A program made the position numbers and the translations under genes. This document shows positions 1 through 12,564 of a stretch of DNA of 64,000 nt, in pieces (position 1 is the stretch's first letter; every line of letters begins with the position of its first letter). Under the pieces are notes generated by a model. The model worked only from the letters and a program-made list of their open reading frames with translations. It was not told the DNA's origin and made no database searches. This stretch comes from Malus domestica (lineage: Eukaryota; Streptophyta; Magnoliopsida; Rosales; Rosaceae). The stretch spans positions 4,249,501 through 4,313,500 of the forward strand of contig NC_091677.1 in assembly GCF_042453785.1 (NCBI RefSeq), read 5' to 3'.

Positions 1-2025
1 ATGAATATCACGTCTTAAGGATTGCATGCATGGTTTTGCAAAGGATTTTCATAAAGCATAATGAGTCTTTTATGTTCAGATTTGATCCGAACGTCCGAAC
101 AGGTTGCATGTTAGATATACGTTCTATGTTGGAGGTTCCAAGTAGAATATGAATTAGGAAAATCTAACCTTCAAAGTGGCATGTGTAGATCATAAGTAAT
201 TGGTAAAAATTCATAGGATTGCTAGGTGATGGTGGAACCCTAGTGCTTTCTTAATTTTATTCTCCCAAAACTGTTTTCTCTCTAGCTCTAATATTGCTGA
301 TTGTTTATTTTAATTCATTAATTTCGTTTTTATTTTAATTAGGTTATAAAACCAATCACCCAAACTTCTACTTAACAATAATTAAATGGAATCTGATTAG
401 TTTAGAATTATTTAATAGTCCATGTGGAGACGACTTTGCGAAATCCGTTTATACTAGAATAACCTTGTGATTCTTGCAAGTAAAATAGGAGATTTAAGCC
501 CGTTCACATGAGTAGTAAAAATCCTATCACCTTCCTTCTAAAAATCATGATAAATGGCCAATTAAGGGGTTAATTGCCTATTTAATCCCTTAAATTGTCA
601 ATTAAGTGATCCCTTTAACCCATAAAACACCACATGGCCGGCCATCTTCCATGTTTTCTACATTTTCTACCATATTTTCTCTTTTTAATTACCCTAATTA
701 AACCTAAATTCAACCCAAAAACCCTAGCTAGGCCAGCCACCTCCTATCCCTATATATAGGCTCCCATTTCCACCAAAAAGCAATCCCAACACTTTGGCAA
801 AAATCTCAAAATTCTCTAAACTCTCTTTCTCTCTAAATTCTAACTTTGGCATCGGAGGTTATTCGGCCAAAACCCCTCCTCAATTCATAGTGGGCGCGTG
901 AGGCTCTTGGCTTTAACCTAAGATGTTAATTGTTTTGTATGTGCAAAATTGTTCAAGATCAAGGAGGAAGAAATTTGCATCTACATTATGTAGCTTCTTA
1001 TGTGCATCCCCTTTTGAGATTCCCATATAGATGAATATTGGATCGATGGATGTATAAAATGGATTAGGATTCTCTCAACTCCTCTTTATATCCACGTCCA
1101 GCTCCTCCTCTGACATTCTCTATTTGTCTTTCTCTTTCTATAAAAAAATTAATATAAGATGTTGACGTGGCTTAACAGTGACCATTCAAATAGGAAATGA
1201 GGGAAGATGACGAAAAAAAGAGGGGAGAGAATAGTCCACATTTTAGGATCTTACAAAATCACATGCATCTTTTGTCAGTCTGAACTGAAACAAAAAACAA
1301 CAAATGTATAAAATGGATCGATGTGTATGTTTTAGAAACTGTTTAGCCTTGTCACGTTGTTAAATAAAAACAAAACGTGATGCACGTACGATTGTGGCCT
1401 GTAGAAGTAGAAAGTACAATGAAGGCATGGAGAAACGGTAGCAATAATGAGTACCCAACGAAAATTATACAGCACAATGTTAGCAAAGTGGCTTGTCCAA
1501 ATTGAATCAAATTGTAAATGTTCTTAGGAGTGTCCTTCTCCCGCTTTAGGGATAGCTTTAAACAACTTAACACATCAATGGATTCTCTCTCTTATTTTTG
1601 TTCCTAAATCGGTTGTAAGCCGGCAACTTTTTCCTTTGGACTTTGTGCCTAATTTTTTGAAGCACAACTGTTAAAAAATTTCATATTTGTTGTAAATATT
1701 TATGTCTATGTAGGTGTCAATATTCGTAACCAATTAATACTTAATCCTTAGTGATCATTAATATAAATCTTACACATTTGGGCTTCTCCTCCGAATTACT
1801 CTTACCCTGTACAAAGGGGTCTAAAGATAATGAAATGACACATTTTGATTTCTCCTCCCAATTTCTCTCATTTCTTTCTACATTCTATCCCCAACAATAT
1901 TTTATTTTGATATTTAAATATTAATTATTGTTTTGAATGGAAGTTAGATTGAGATCCACCGGTTTGGTTTGAAGTGGAAGTGATAAATGGAAATATTAGT
2001 TCTAATAATACTTTCTGAGAACTAT
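1..2025. other. AT-rich intergenic DNA with an LTR-promoter-like stretch
   Basis: I see no supportable gene here. Around 540-1010 the sequence resembles part of a gypsy-type LTR: a TATA motif (TATATATAGG, 751-760) is followed by A/C-rich leader sequence with CT runs. No paired terminus or target duplication was found, so this is only a suspicion. The rest is low-complexity AT-rich sequence. Confidence 0.4.
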
Positions 2026-4348
2026 TGACACACCCCAACCGAGATCGAGGCATGTTGGCCGTTATATGAGGGTGACGTAACCATGTGCATAGTACGGAAG
2101 CAATAAGGATAAGAAATATACAAATAAATAAAAACCGAAAGCTACTAATGTGCACTAATAAGTAGGAAGTGCTAGGAGTGAGATACAAGTGTAAATACAC
2201 CTAATCAGAGCATCGAAAGTCTAGGTGCAATCCAATAGGACAAGTACTAGTTATACAGTACTGGAAAATATCCTACAAATATTATATTCTGTCAGAACAG
2301 CCGAAATCCTCAAACGCTACCAACAGCAAGTCTACCTAAAATCTGGAGGGGCATAAAACAGAAAATGTGAATGGACAAAAACAAAGCTTTTCTAAACCAT
2401 TTCATCATCAAAATGCTCTAACCCCTCACCGTAAAACATGTATAATTTTCCCAAAAATAGAATATAAACATATGTGTGTGTGTGCGCGCGGTCCAATCAT
2501 GCTTAATATAACCATATTCATAAGTATGCCATGCCAAAATTTAAAGCAGAATAAGTAGCTCTTGTGAAAATAAATTCATGAAAAATAACATATTAGTTGG
2601 AACCCCTGTAGAAGTCTATACGGCTGAAGTCATAGCTCATTAATCAATCTAGCCGGAATCACTGCAAGTGACCTATACGGCATTATGATGTACACGAGTC
2701 GGAACCATAGTAAATGTCTGTACGACAAGACTGGGTGTAATATAATTATGCTCAATACTACGCTCTCATAATAGCTGTGTGATAAATAGCTAGTCACCTA
2801 CGAGTCGGAACCACATATAATGGTCTGTACGACAAGACTGTGCACCTAAATTGGATCCAATGTGAGCATATGGTGCGGGAGGTGACATGATAAACAGGTT
2901 TGTGCCATATCTCTGGCTAAATCACTAACACCGGGATGCAGGTTTATGAGCTCAAATTTTCTCAATTAATCACAACCATTATTCACATTCACAATTCATA
3001 AACTCACATGGGACTTACCTGAGCATCTTCAGCACCACAATTATATATATATATATATATATGCAAACATCATATGCATATTCTAAATATAAAATGTTTG
3101 GCATGGCAATTCAAATCATAACTCATTTAAATGCATTTTCTGGGAAAATATCAAGTATATAAGTATATACTGAAAACCAAAAGCTCACTCACTGGTATGT
3201 CGAAAGGTCATAGCCCCCGAGTCACCCTTGACTACGTTCGTCCTCTGGATAAGTCTCCCCTATATGCGAAACAACTATAAAAACGTTAAGGCACATAACC
3301 GATACTAGCTAATAACTTCTCATACATTGCTCATATGAGGTATATAAATATACCATCGTGATCTACACAACTTCACGAACATCCCCATATTTTTAGAAAA
3401 AAATTTGGAGCCCTCACACTTCGTCACGCGCCGGCAAGGGCACGGCCCTACGCGCCCTCATGCGCGGCCAAACCTTAACTGAGGCCTAACGGCCGTTAGG
3501 AATATTCCGTTAAATTTAAGGAATATTACGTTACATTTAACTAACACTGTTAGTTGCCGTTAGGAATATTCTATCAAAGTTGACGGAATATTCCATCATC
3601 CCCTACCTTCGAACTCCGGCGACCGTCGTCGTCGCCGAAAACTAGAAAAACTTTAAAACCTTGTATCTCAGTCATTACTTAACCAAAACTCATGAAATTG
3701 GTCTCAATTTAAAGCTTATAACCAGAAGAACACATCCTTACCAATTTCAAGGCTTGAAATCCACGAAAACTCGTCGGAGAGAGCTTGATAATTCCGGCCA
3801 AATTTGAAACTCTCCAAACTCGACTTCCTAACGTCCAATTTGATTGGTTTTTCTTCTCCGAGCTTCGTACGAACGCCCTAAAGCTTCCTATGAGCTTAAA
3901 ATTCCCTGAAACATCCATAATTACGACCACATGAACAGTACTCAAATCGGGGGTGATGGTTTCTCGGGTTTTTGAGGATTTCACAATTTAAAAATGGCAT
4001 ATATGAACTCAGGGACTTGCAAGGAGTTCGAATCTCACCTTCTTGACATCGATCCGTGCGTGAAATGTGAGTTTGACGTTCGTTCGTACGTTTTGTACGG
4101 AAATGGTAGGAAGGCCGAGAGAAGGGGAGAGAGAGAGAGCACGGGGTGCTTTTAGTGTGCGTGTGTCCTCACTTGGTCATCCACCAAAACAACCAAAAGT
4201 TTAATTTTTACTTGAGTCCAAAACTTAGGAACTCAACATAATAGTCTACATCCCAAAAGCATGTCACACACATCACAATCTCAACATCCAAAGGTAAAAT
4301 CGTCATTTCACACCGTCGAAACTAAATATTCCGGGACGGGCTGTGACA
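2026..4348 (-). mobile_element. Probable solo LTR (2.3 kb) of an LTR retrotransposon
   Basis: Read on the minus strand the block begins TGTCACAGCCCG and ends GGTTGGGGTGTGTCA, giving TG...CA LTR termini with a short inverted repeat (TGTCA/TGACA). It is flanked by nearly matching 5-base direct repeats, ACTAT (2021-2025) and ACTCT (4349-4353), as expected for an LTR target duplication with one later mutation. It holds no long reading frame and no internal domain, so a solo LTR fits best. A TA microsatellite sits at about 3043-3062. Unusually GC-rich patches at 3420-3500 and 3600-3640 contrast with the flanks. The retroelement family is inferred only from termini and length. Confidence 0.6.
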
Positions 4349-4611
4349 ACTCTACTGGCCAAATGTTGTATAGAAAACTGTGAATTGCAAGGTTGCATCG
4401 GTTCGCATGCAATGATTTTGGCTTCTCATTGAAAAGCTTCAGACTTCTTTTCCTTCATGCATATGGCGTAAAAATTGGGGAAGTTCAATTGACTGGTTTC
4501 AGCCAAAAGCTGCGATACTGTTTGTTGGAATTGTTAAACCCAAGGATTTTGTTGCCTGTACGAACAGGCATGCAGATGCCTATAACATACACAGACGGGG
4601 CAACCGCTATC

Positions 4612-4984
4612 TGATGTGGGATATATATATGTTAAGATGTGTTTATATCATATTTAGGACCTTTGTATTTAGACCTCGTATAAATACTCGGATGACTCAA
4701 GTATAATTATATAATAAAGGAATGGGCAAATATGGAATAAGTAAGGAGCTCTTATTCTATAAAAGGACTTATCACCCTCACAATTAGAGGAGGCCAATTC
4801 GTAGGCCCTCTCACCCCCTCTCAAAGCTCTCACTCTCAGAGCTCTCTCTCCCTCAGAAATACAATATCAGTGTGGATGTAGCCCGAACCTTGGGGTGAAC
4901 CACGATACACCTTGTGTTATTTACATTTCTTGTAGATTCACGGTCGGATTTATGTTGTTCCAAGACCTCTGGTTTTGTGCATCA
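4612..4984 (+). mobile_element. LTR-like block (possible short solo LTR)
   Basis: The block starts TGATGTGGGATA and ends in GTGCATCA, giving a TGATG/CATCA inverted terminus. It contains a TATA box (CTATAAAAGG near 4757-4766) followed by a CT-rich leader, the usual layout of a copia-type LTR. I could not find a convincing target duplication (CTATC versus ACAAG), so borders and class are uncertain. Confidence 0.4.
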
Positions 4985-5254
4985 ACAAGATGAATAAGGA
5001 AGATGTATTGAGAGAAAACAGAGAGAACTGCAGTTGTATTTTACTGTTGTATTATTGTTATTATACACGGCTATATTTCCACATTATATCTCCTAACAAC
5101 ATGACATGTACAGAACTGCCATTTTCCAACACATATTGTCCTCACTTTCATTTTCAGAAAAGCTTTTCAAATCAAATTACCATTTCAGAACCCGTATGAA
5201 ACTAAATCGAGTGGCCTATGAACAAATCCTCGGGCTACATTATCCAAAACTCTT

Positions 5255-6212
5255 GTATATATATATAAAGAGACTTTGGATGCGGTATTTAACTATGAAT
5301 ATTCTTTAATTGAAATCTTGTTGGTTTTTAATTTTTTATTGAGGTCCATGAAATTAATGCGATAATTTATTTCTATGTATGATACTATATTTTTTTAAAT
5401 TAAAAATTAGAAATTTTAGTTGTTTATATAAATGAGATTTTAAATAAAAAACCATAATTTGTGGGATTAAAAATATTAAAATATAAATATACTATTGTGT
5501 GTGTGTGTAAATATGGGTACATTCATCAAAATTAACCAAAAAAATTATTGTATCAAAACATGGGTACATTCTTCAAAATCACAAAAAAAGAAAGAATATA
5601 ACATTCGTAAATTTCTACGATTAAACTTGACATGGATACATTTTAAAATCAAAGAATAAAGAATTAATGTACCCATATAAGTTTTAAAATGGATTAGAAA
5701 AAAAATTGAATAGATTTTATATAAAAAAGGTATATTTTATATATAACAAATTGGTATATTTAAGAATGAGTACATTTTAAGATTAAAAAGTTTTACATGA
5801 ATGGGTAAATATAATTAGCATGGGTACATTTAGCAAAATAAAAAGTACAAATAAAAAAAATATGGGTACAAATACAAATAAACTTTAAAAAATATGGGCA
5901 CAAAAAGAAATTAATACATGGGTACAAATTAAAATTGAAACGAAAATTGGTACAAATTAAAAATGGGTACAAACTAAAACTAAAAATATATGATAAAAAA
6001 AATTAGTCATAAATATAAATATACTAATTGTAACATTTTTAACATTAAATGAATATATTTAGAAATAAAAAAATATTTTATTATTGAAATAATTAATGAT
6101 GTTATTAATACCTAAAGACCTTAATCAAAAATTGAAAATGAATAGGATTTTAATCAATGGAATAGCAAAATGAAGGATGAGAACCTAATTTCTATATATA
6201 TATATATATATG
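5255..6212. repeat. AT-rich element with diverged terminal inverted repeats and many GGGTACA motifs
   Basis: The interior repeats short variants of ATGGGTACA or GGGTACAAA many times between about 5510 and 5990. Both ends lie in TA microsatellites (5255-5267 and 6194-6211). The left end (TTAATTGAAATC... GAGGTCC near 5309-5346) resembles the reverse complement of the right end (GATTAAAATCC... AAGGTCT), so a degenerate TIR transposon inserted at TA is plausible. No transposase frame is present. Confidence 0.4.
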
Positions 6213-6239
6213 ATTTTCTCTTTTTTTTTTGTCTTTGAC

Positions 6240-6440
6240 ACTATATGATGTTTAGAACGCTTTCTAAAATACCTAAAAGCGTTTTTATTAAAAATATTTT
6301 TTAAACCAATCCTTTGTAAAAACGCAAGTGAATATTGGAAAAGCACTTGCTGGTTCTTTTTACAGGAAGCACTTCAAGTACTTTTGGAACCCAAAAAAAA
6401 TTTCTTTAAAAATAATTTCAGTTATTTTATAAACATTTCC
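6240..6440 (+). repeat. Dispersed repeat, copy 1 (second copy near 21690-21880)
   Basis: This stretch shares a series of words with 21690-21880 in the same order and orientation: an AATGCAAGTGAAT/ACGCAAGTGAAT start, an AAAAGCAC core, a GAAGCACTTCAAGTACTTTT/GAAGCACTACAAGTTCTTTT core and a final CCAAACGAGT/CTAAACGAGT. Neither copy codes for anything. It is probably a non-autonomous DNA element; the exact ends were not determined. Confidence 0.45.
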
Positions 6441-6772
6441 AAACGAGTTCATATATTTTTACCCAAAAAAAAAAAAGATGATTTCACTCATCCTTTTACC
6501 CTAATTTCGGGACCTACAGAGTTTGGAATTCTACGGGTAAAAGGAAACCACAAAGACCAGAAACGCCCAACATCAATAATGATATGTAATATGATAATAT
6601 TTGTATTTTTACATCAATAATTGAATAGATCCTAAGCATACATATATCAAGAGACAAATATGTTTACGAACACTTTTACACTTTTACACTTCTATGTAAC
6701 CTTTAGATTTTATAACATTCAACAGTCTAGATCGATTAAGAGTGATGTGAAGAATTTTAAACATTAAATGAT

Positions 6773-6912
6773 TTGGATGGCAAGTGGTCTTTTACTACAG
6801 TGGTAGAAATTGTGTAGTGCCCTTGCATAACAGCGTAAGTTCGAACCCCGTAAATGGTTAATCTAACATCTAACTTACTAATGCTATCGCTCGACTAAAA
6901 AAAAAAAAAAAC
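6773..6912 (+). mobile_element. tRNA-derived SINE with poly-A tail
   Basis: An A-box-like ACTACAGTGGTAGAA is followed about 40 bases later by a B-box-like AGTTCGAACCC, the internal RNA polymerase III promoter of tRNA-derived SINEs. The element ends in a run of As (about 6898-6911). Near-identical 9-base words flank it (TTAAATGAT 6764-6772, TTGAATGAT 6913-6921), a plausible target duplication. A second member lies on the minus strand at 22850-22985. Confidence 0.6.
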
Positions 6913-6921
6913 TTGAATGAT

Positions 6922-7416
6922 GATGTAGACTATAATTAATAAAGAAAATACTAACCTAAATTAAAAACAAATATCTAATAGAATAAAATTGAAAAAAAAA
7001 TAATCATTTGAATCCTAATAACACACAAACATGAAATCTCTCCTTTGCCGATGAGGTCTGTAGTGCCTCTCTTCTTTCATTTTATAAAAACTAACCCTAA
7101 TAGTAACTGGAAAAAAAACCATGATTTAACATTAAAAAAATCATGAAATACGACCTGACAAAAATAAAAAGATTTTTCAAAACCTAATTTTATCATCCTA
7201 CGTATATGAACAATAATATAAAATTTAAGGTTTTATTTTGCTTACCTAATGAAGATTCAATGCATGGAAGTTGCAGACGTGGGGATATGGAGGTTGCATA
7301 CCTCCTTTTTTATTTTCACAATTATAGCTAGGGTTTCTTCTCTTTTTAATTTTAATTTTAATTTTTTTTTCCAAATTAAAGGCTACAAAAAAATGTAAAA
7401 ATGTTTATAAAAATAT
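6922..7416. other. AT-rich intergenic, nothing recognised
   Basis: Poly-A and poly-T rich sequence without a gene, clear repeat border or regulatory motif that I can defend. Confidence 0.4.
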
Positions 7417-7420
7417 TTGT

Positions 7421-7646
7421 CCTCTCTCTCCCTCCCTCCCTCCCTCCCTCTCCACACACACACACACACATTGCTCTCCCTCTCCCTCTCCACACACACA
7501 CACTTTGCTCATATGTGGCACAATCTAACTATAATTTTTCGTACTCAATTATATGCCGTATACGCACCTATATATATATATAGACACACTTTGCTCATAC
7601 GTGGCACAATCTAATTGTAATTTTCCGTACTCAATTATATGCCGTA
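7421..7646 (+). repeat. CT/CA microsatellites plus an 88 bp tandem duplication
   Basis: CTCC-type and CA-type simple repeats (about 7421-7502) lead into two copies of a unit containing CACTTTGCTCATA, GTGGCACAATCTAA and TCAATTATATGCCGTA, starting near 7499 and 7587. The copies differ by a few bases and are separated by a short TA run. Short apparent reading frames here are artefacts of the simple repeats. Confidence 0.7.
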
Positions 7647-8094
7647 CCTTGGAATCTTCCTAGAAGTTGGAAGAACTTGCCTTCCCTTTTTGTCACCATC
7701 GATTACTCTCAGCCTCTCAACTTTGGTTGGCTCCTTCGAGATATTTCATATTTGATCTACCTTAATCCACCAATCAGAAAATTTGGTTTGTTCCTAAACC
7801 TAAATGGTGAAAATAATTATAAGAAATTCGATTTAGGTCGATAAATAATTTCATCTTTCGGCATATGCCTATGATCATTTTGTTTTTTAGAATACGTCAA
7901 TTCGAAAAAATCACCTCTCCAACTAAGGTTAATAAAAGGGATACAATTTTTCTCTTCAACTAATTATAAGGTCAATACCACTTATTGAAATTTCTCTTTA
8001 TCGGGATCTCCTTAAAAGCATACAATGTTTCTTAATATAAAGAGATTTTTTTTTGTCAAAATATAAAGAGATTATTTACTTTAAAGGGGTTGTT

Positions 8095-8205
8095 GACTAG
8101 GTTAAGTTACACTATGAGTTTGCTATAATAATTTAGTATCGAACGCACCATCCACGAGAGTCAAACCTTAAGATTTTCCACTTAATTACAAGTGGAGAGT
8201 AGCAT
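8095..8205 (-). mobile_element. SINE fragment, minus strand
   Basis: On the minus strand the segment reads ACTTGTAATTAAGTGGAAA, then GGTTTGACTCTC as a B-box-like motif, then a tail containing TATTATAGCAAAC. The order matches a copy on the plus strand at 54362-54530 (TTGTAAGTGAGAGG, GGTTCGATTCTCGCC, ATTATTGCTAAC), so the two are probably members of one SINE family. Ends are uncertain. Confidence 0.45.
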
Positions 8206-8984
8206 TAGTATTAACATGTGTACGATGGTGATTGGTTATTGGCATAGATTGGTCTAGTTGATGTGAGTTGTTAGAATAGTTTGTTAGAAGGTTAAAGAAT
8301 TAGTTAATTCGTAAACTTGAGAATTGGGCAACCGGTGTTGTCTCATGTATGAGTATAATTTGTAAGTACTCGCTCATTTTTGTTAGTATAATCAAATCAC
8401 AAGATATCAATAAAAGCTTTCATTCCTTTTAAACCTTCATCTTCTTCTTTTTGCTCTATAATATGGATATACAGTTTGCATATAGTTAATAATTAAACTG
8501 TAATACCAAGTGACAAAATCACTCAATATTAATTAACTCAATATCTTAAGAAAGTCATACTTAAATTAATTTTGATATGTATGGCTTAAGCATCGTTTGA
8601 AAATTGTCTCAATACTTTTAGTGTCTTCAAAATCATATATAAAAAAGTGTAAAACCCCAGAAATCCGACTCTTCAGTCCCATCATCTATGTTTATAGGAT
8701 TCGTTGGAAAACTGAAAGTGGCCGCATTGTTGTCTTTTCTCATTGCCATTTTTGTTTATGTAATTTTACTCTTTTCCTCTGAGGGGAAGGTTCCTTCAAA
8801 CAAGTGTGTACATAAACCGTATATAACTACAAATGACGGATAAACTACAAATCCAACCCGTATTCTTCACATTAAGAAATGGGGTCATCACTACTTGTCA
8901 CTTTACCAGTTTACTGTACTTGATGAGATCAACATCTTCTAGTTTCGTCGAATAATTAAGAATAACCTTCCAAACTGATATAAT
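8206..8984. other. AT-rich intergenic, nothing recognised
   Basis: No reading frame with protein-like composition and no defined repeat was seen in this stretch. Confidence 0.4.
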
Positions 8985-9683
8985 TGTTGATATTGAAATT
9001 TCGGTGAAATAAATGTCCACAGCACATTAAAGTTTTGACATGCAAGGGTATATGTGGCATGCGCCATGTGTCTCACAAATCCAACGAGTCATCAAGAATG
9101 ACACGTGTCAACATTTGCCATAAAAGAATTAATTGATTTATTTGATTTTAATTTAATTAACTCAAATATAAATTGATGGAGTCAAATCACGAACCGGCCC
9201 ACAAATCAAGTCCTGATTTTTTTCATCAATTAATCAAGCCCACAATTAAGGCCAAATCCATTCGTAGGCAAAACTTGGATAGTCTATAAATATGAGGCTC
9301 CAAGACAAAGAAGAGAGGCTAAAAAATCATTCACGCCCAAACGCTGAAGTTTTGAAACTTTGAAGCTCTCAAGCACTCAAACCCCCAAACACTCAAGAAG
9401 GCTCGGAAAACTCGCTGCAGCCTTGGTCAAACCCGTGAAGAACCACCAGGCATCCCTACACATACCCATTCTTCCATTGCCAATAGCCAAAACCTTGCAG
9501 CATCCGTTCATCCAAGATCAAGTCATTGCGACCCCTAGATCAACAACACTACACACCTTACATTTCAGAGATCGAATCAGATGATCAAGTTGTAAAGAGA
9601 TTGTAACCCTAAATTTACATTAATACAAATATTTTTTGTACACGTATTATCTTGTCATTTGTCACAGAATTTTCGTGTTTACA
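8985..9683 (+). mobile_element. Solo LTR (about 0.70 kb)
   Basis: The block begins TGTTGATATTGAAATT and ends TTTTCGTGTTTACA, i.e. TG...CA. Near-matching 5-base flanks (ATAAT 8980-8984, ATATT 9684-9688) look like a target duplication with one mutation. A TATA box (TCTATAAATATGAG near 9282-9295) is followed by a C/A-rich leader and, near the end, an AATACAAAT-rich segment suitable for polyadenylation, the normal U3-R-U5 order. No internal retroelement sequence flanks it, so a solo LTR left by recombination is likely. It carries an ACACGTGTC G-box-like word near 9101-9109. Confidence 0.6.
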
Positions 9684-9688
9684 ATATT

Positions 9689-10220
9689 ATAATTAAGTGA
9701 CAAACAAGTCTAATAATTTAAACAAATTCAAATATTTTTATTGCTTTTGGGAACTTGAGAAGATTTTATCTGGATCCCTTCTATCCGAATTCTCCAGATC
9801 TTTCAATTTTTTACATTCTTCGATGGGTGATGGATCCAATTGCCGACCCACCACGTCCACACCATCATTTTCTTGCCTCCGGTTGCCCAAACCTGGAACC
9901 AAGTCCTCTCAAATAGAGAAAGAAAAGGAATAGTAAAAAAAAAAAGTTAATTAGTTCCTGAAAGTCCAATTTTCGGTTGAACGAACAGAATTGAGAAATT
10001 CAGAGGATGCGGATGGAGGATCCAAAGGATCCAATTCTCAAATTTTCATCAACGTATCTCATGACCCGTCAACTGTGAAGGGTAGGACCCTTGTTTTTAG
10101 ATTCCTCATCAATCTTAATTCTGAGAACATTAAATATTCAGCAGTATAAACTTTCGTCCTTTATCATATCGTTCACATTATTCTTTGCAAAACGTGGTGC
10201 ACGGGGCTAGCTATTACTAA
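9689..10220. other. Intergenic, nothing recognised
   Basis: Contains several GGATCC-centred short inverted words (for example around 10016-10032) but no gene or complete transposon that I can delimit. Confidence 0.35.
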
Positions 10221-10665
10221 TCTATACTATTATTAAGAGAATCTTCCTTTGTCAAAATTTTACCATTTTGTTCTTATTTTGCTCTCATTTTTTATATACA
10301 ATATTTACATAAGGAGGGTAAAATACTAATTTTGTATCTTTTGCCCCCTTTTTCCTATTTTGCCCTCACTTTTGATACACAATACTTACATAAGGAGAGC
10401 AAAATAGTAATTTTGTATCTTTTGAGAAAATGACAATTATATCCCCATTTTTCCTATTTTACCCTCACTTTTGACACACAATATTTACATAACGAGAACA
10501 AAATAGTAATTATGTAATATTAAGATAAAATATGCACTTATTAAGAGAAATTGTCTCACCAATTTTTTCATACTCTTTTTAAAATTTTAAAAACTAATCA
10601 CACTCCTTAATAAAAAAAACAAAATGAAATTGTTCACACACACAAAATGTGTGCTCATCAACTAG
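10221..10665 (+). mobile_element. Short non-autonomous Helitron
   Basis: The element begins TCTATACTATTATTAAG directly after an A and ends CATCAACTAG directly before a T. Eight bases before the terminal CTAG is a short hairpin, CACAC (10639-10643), five-base loop, GTGTG (10649-10653). A 5' TC, a 3' CTAG, a subterminal hairpin and insertion between A and T without target duplication are the Helitron signature. The interior holds three related units of about 100-130 bp, each with TATTTTGCCCTCA-like and TTTACATAAGGAGRG-like words, in about 10265-10525. No RepHel protein is encoded. Confidence 0.7.
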
Positions 10666-11035
10666 TTTAGTATAAAAGAAGTTGAGGTTTTATTTTATTT
10701 TATTTTTAATCAAATACAAAGTTGAGACTTAACTGGGATAGAAAATAACAAGTTTTAAAAATGGGAATTCTGAAAAGTAACAAAAATAATTTATGGTTAA
10801 TGATTCCTTTTCAATTAATTTATTTACGCTTAAATAACATGCAAAATAATTAATAATTTTGAGATTCGGAGAGTTTGAGTAAATATTAGAAAGCCACTGG
10901 TTGTGGCCTGGACCATGTACAACCAACGAAGCAATTGATATTCTTCTAAAATTCTGATACTAATCATGTAGAATTAATTAGAATAATCGATCAATATTAA
11001 TCGAGTGAGAGCTATGTTTATCGGTATATATACAT

Positions 11036-11070
<35 letters not shown>

Positions 11071-12564
11071 ATTTTGTCTTCTAGAAGTTCTGATATTCTC
11101 TTGTGCCACTTGACACATAACCTTTTGTGAATCGTGATCGATCTAATTTTGACGATCATGTGTATGATTCAGACTGATGATTACCCAGCTTGCAGTGAAG
11201 CAAGTTGGAACCAAAGCTCGGGACCATCAAGATTCTTAATCTCCATCCATAAGGTCTGCAGTTGTCAAAGAAGTATAAACCCTTAGCATCCATAAGTCCT
11301 TAACTTGCAACTCTTTGTTTTTTTTTAAAGGAATCATTGTGATCTAGGTGCAACAAAGTGTATATATGACATTCCCATCATGTAAGAAAAGAGAGATAAG
11401 TGCAATAAGGTGTACACTCTGCTGAACCTAGGTGTCAAACTATCATCGGGTATAAAAACATAAAATTGGAAATTAATATATGTTCATTTTGTAAATATTC
11501 ATTATTCTTAATTACCTAGTAATTCCATTAGTTGCACTTCTTTTTATTTAGGCCCAAAATTTTTCTATTACTCATCTCAAAATTGATGTTTATCATTTTC
11601 TTAAGGATAATACTTGGATACTCATTAGTGAGTATCACCTTTTGATTTTGTCCAATGATATTCTAACACTTTTTTATGTTAGACATGTTATTTAATTTTT
11701 CTTGGATTTAAAAAACAAGGAACACATGATTTTTTTATTGAGCCAAATCAGAAAGTGAATACATACTTACTAATGAATAATTAAATATTATCCTTCCCTT
11801 AAGATGACCTAGCTAGTCTACTTTGTTAATTGGATATTGTTATTCATACACCTATTTTAAGTCATACACACCCTTGTTAATTTTTTGTTGTTGATCTTCT
11901 TCAATTCATTGAATTCGACAATCGAAAATTGAGGAATGTGTAAAAAGTAAAAAGTAGATGTATGGATATCACTACCTGTTAAATTAACAAAACAAATTAC
12001 AGTGCATCTGATGACGTAGCCCTAGGGGAGAAATTTATAGTGCTATCACTTATAAGTTATAGGTAAGTTATTGGTGAAGAAATAAATAAAATAAGGGGGG
12101 AAAACTGTTAAATTCACAAGACACAAACACAAATTAAGATATGGTTATGGATGGTCCATGTGGATCCTTGATGACTCACGTATATAACAAAAAAGACATT
12201 TATTTATTAGCATCACAACAACATTCTTGGTTCTGGAGTGGTTCTTGGCGTTTTGGTGTTAAAAGCAAAACAATTAGGCATGCATACTCATAACTAATTT
12301 GTTTACAAATAATAGAAAAAGACAACAACGTTACTCACGTAGGGCCTGTAAATTACAGGAATAAATCATTTTCCGATTGCTAATTAATCTTCGTTGTCAA
12401 TACATTCAACAGTCCGTACGTACTACATTTCAAAACTCAAAGACTCAAAAGTCTCCCGGTGTTACTTTCAAACCCTAATCAAACATTAATATATAGATTA
12501 GGGACCACAGTACAAAATAATTAGAGTAAACATTAAGCAAGAGATATTTCCGTAATACAATAGT
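10666..12564. other. AT-rich intergenic with a TA microsatellite
   Basis: Apart from a TA run at about 11046-11069 I see no supportable gene or repeat. Apparent short frames have no protein-like features. Confidence 0.4.

Noticed and set aside
6773..6912. A functional tRNA gene
   Set aside because: Only A-box and B-box-like motifs are present; no cloverleaf can be formed and a poly-A tail follows.
11217..11240. miR172-like sequence (ACCATCAAGATTC)
   Set aside because: Only a partial match to the star strand and no foldback partner nearby.
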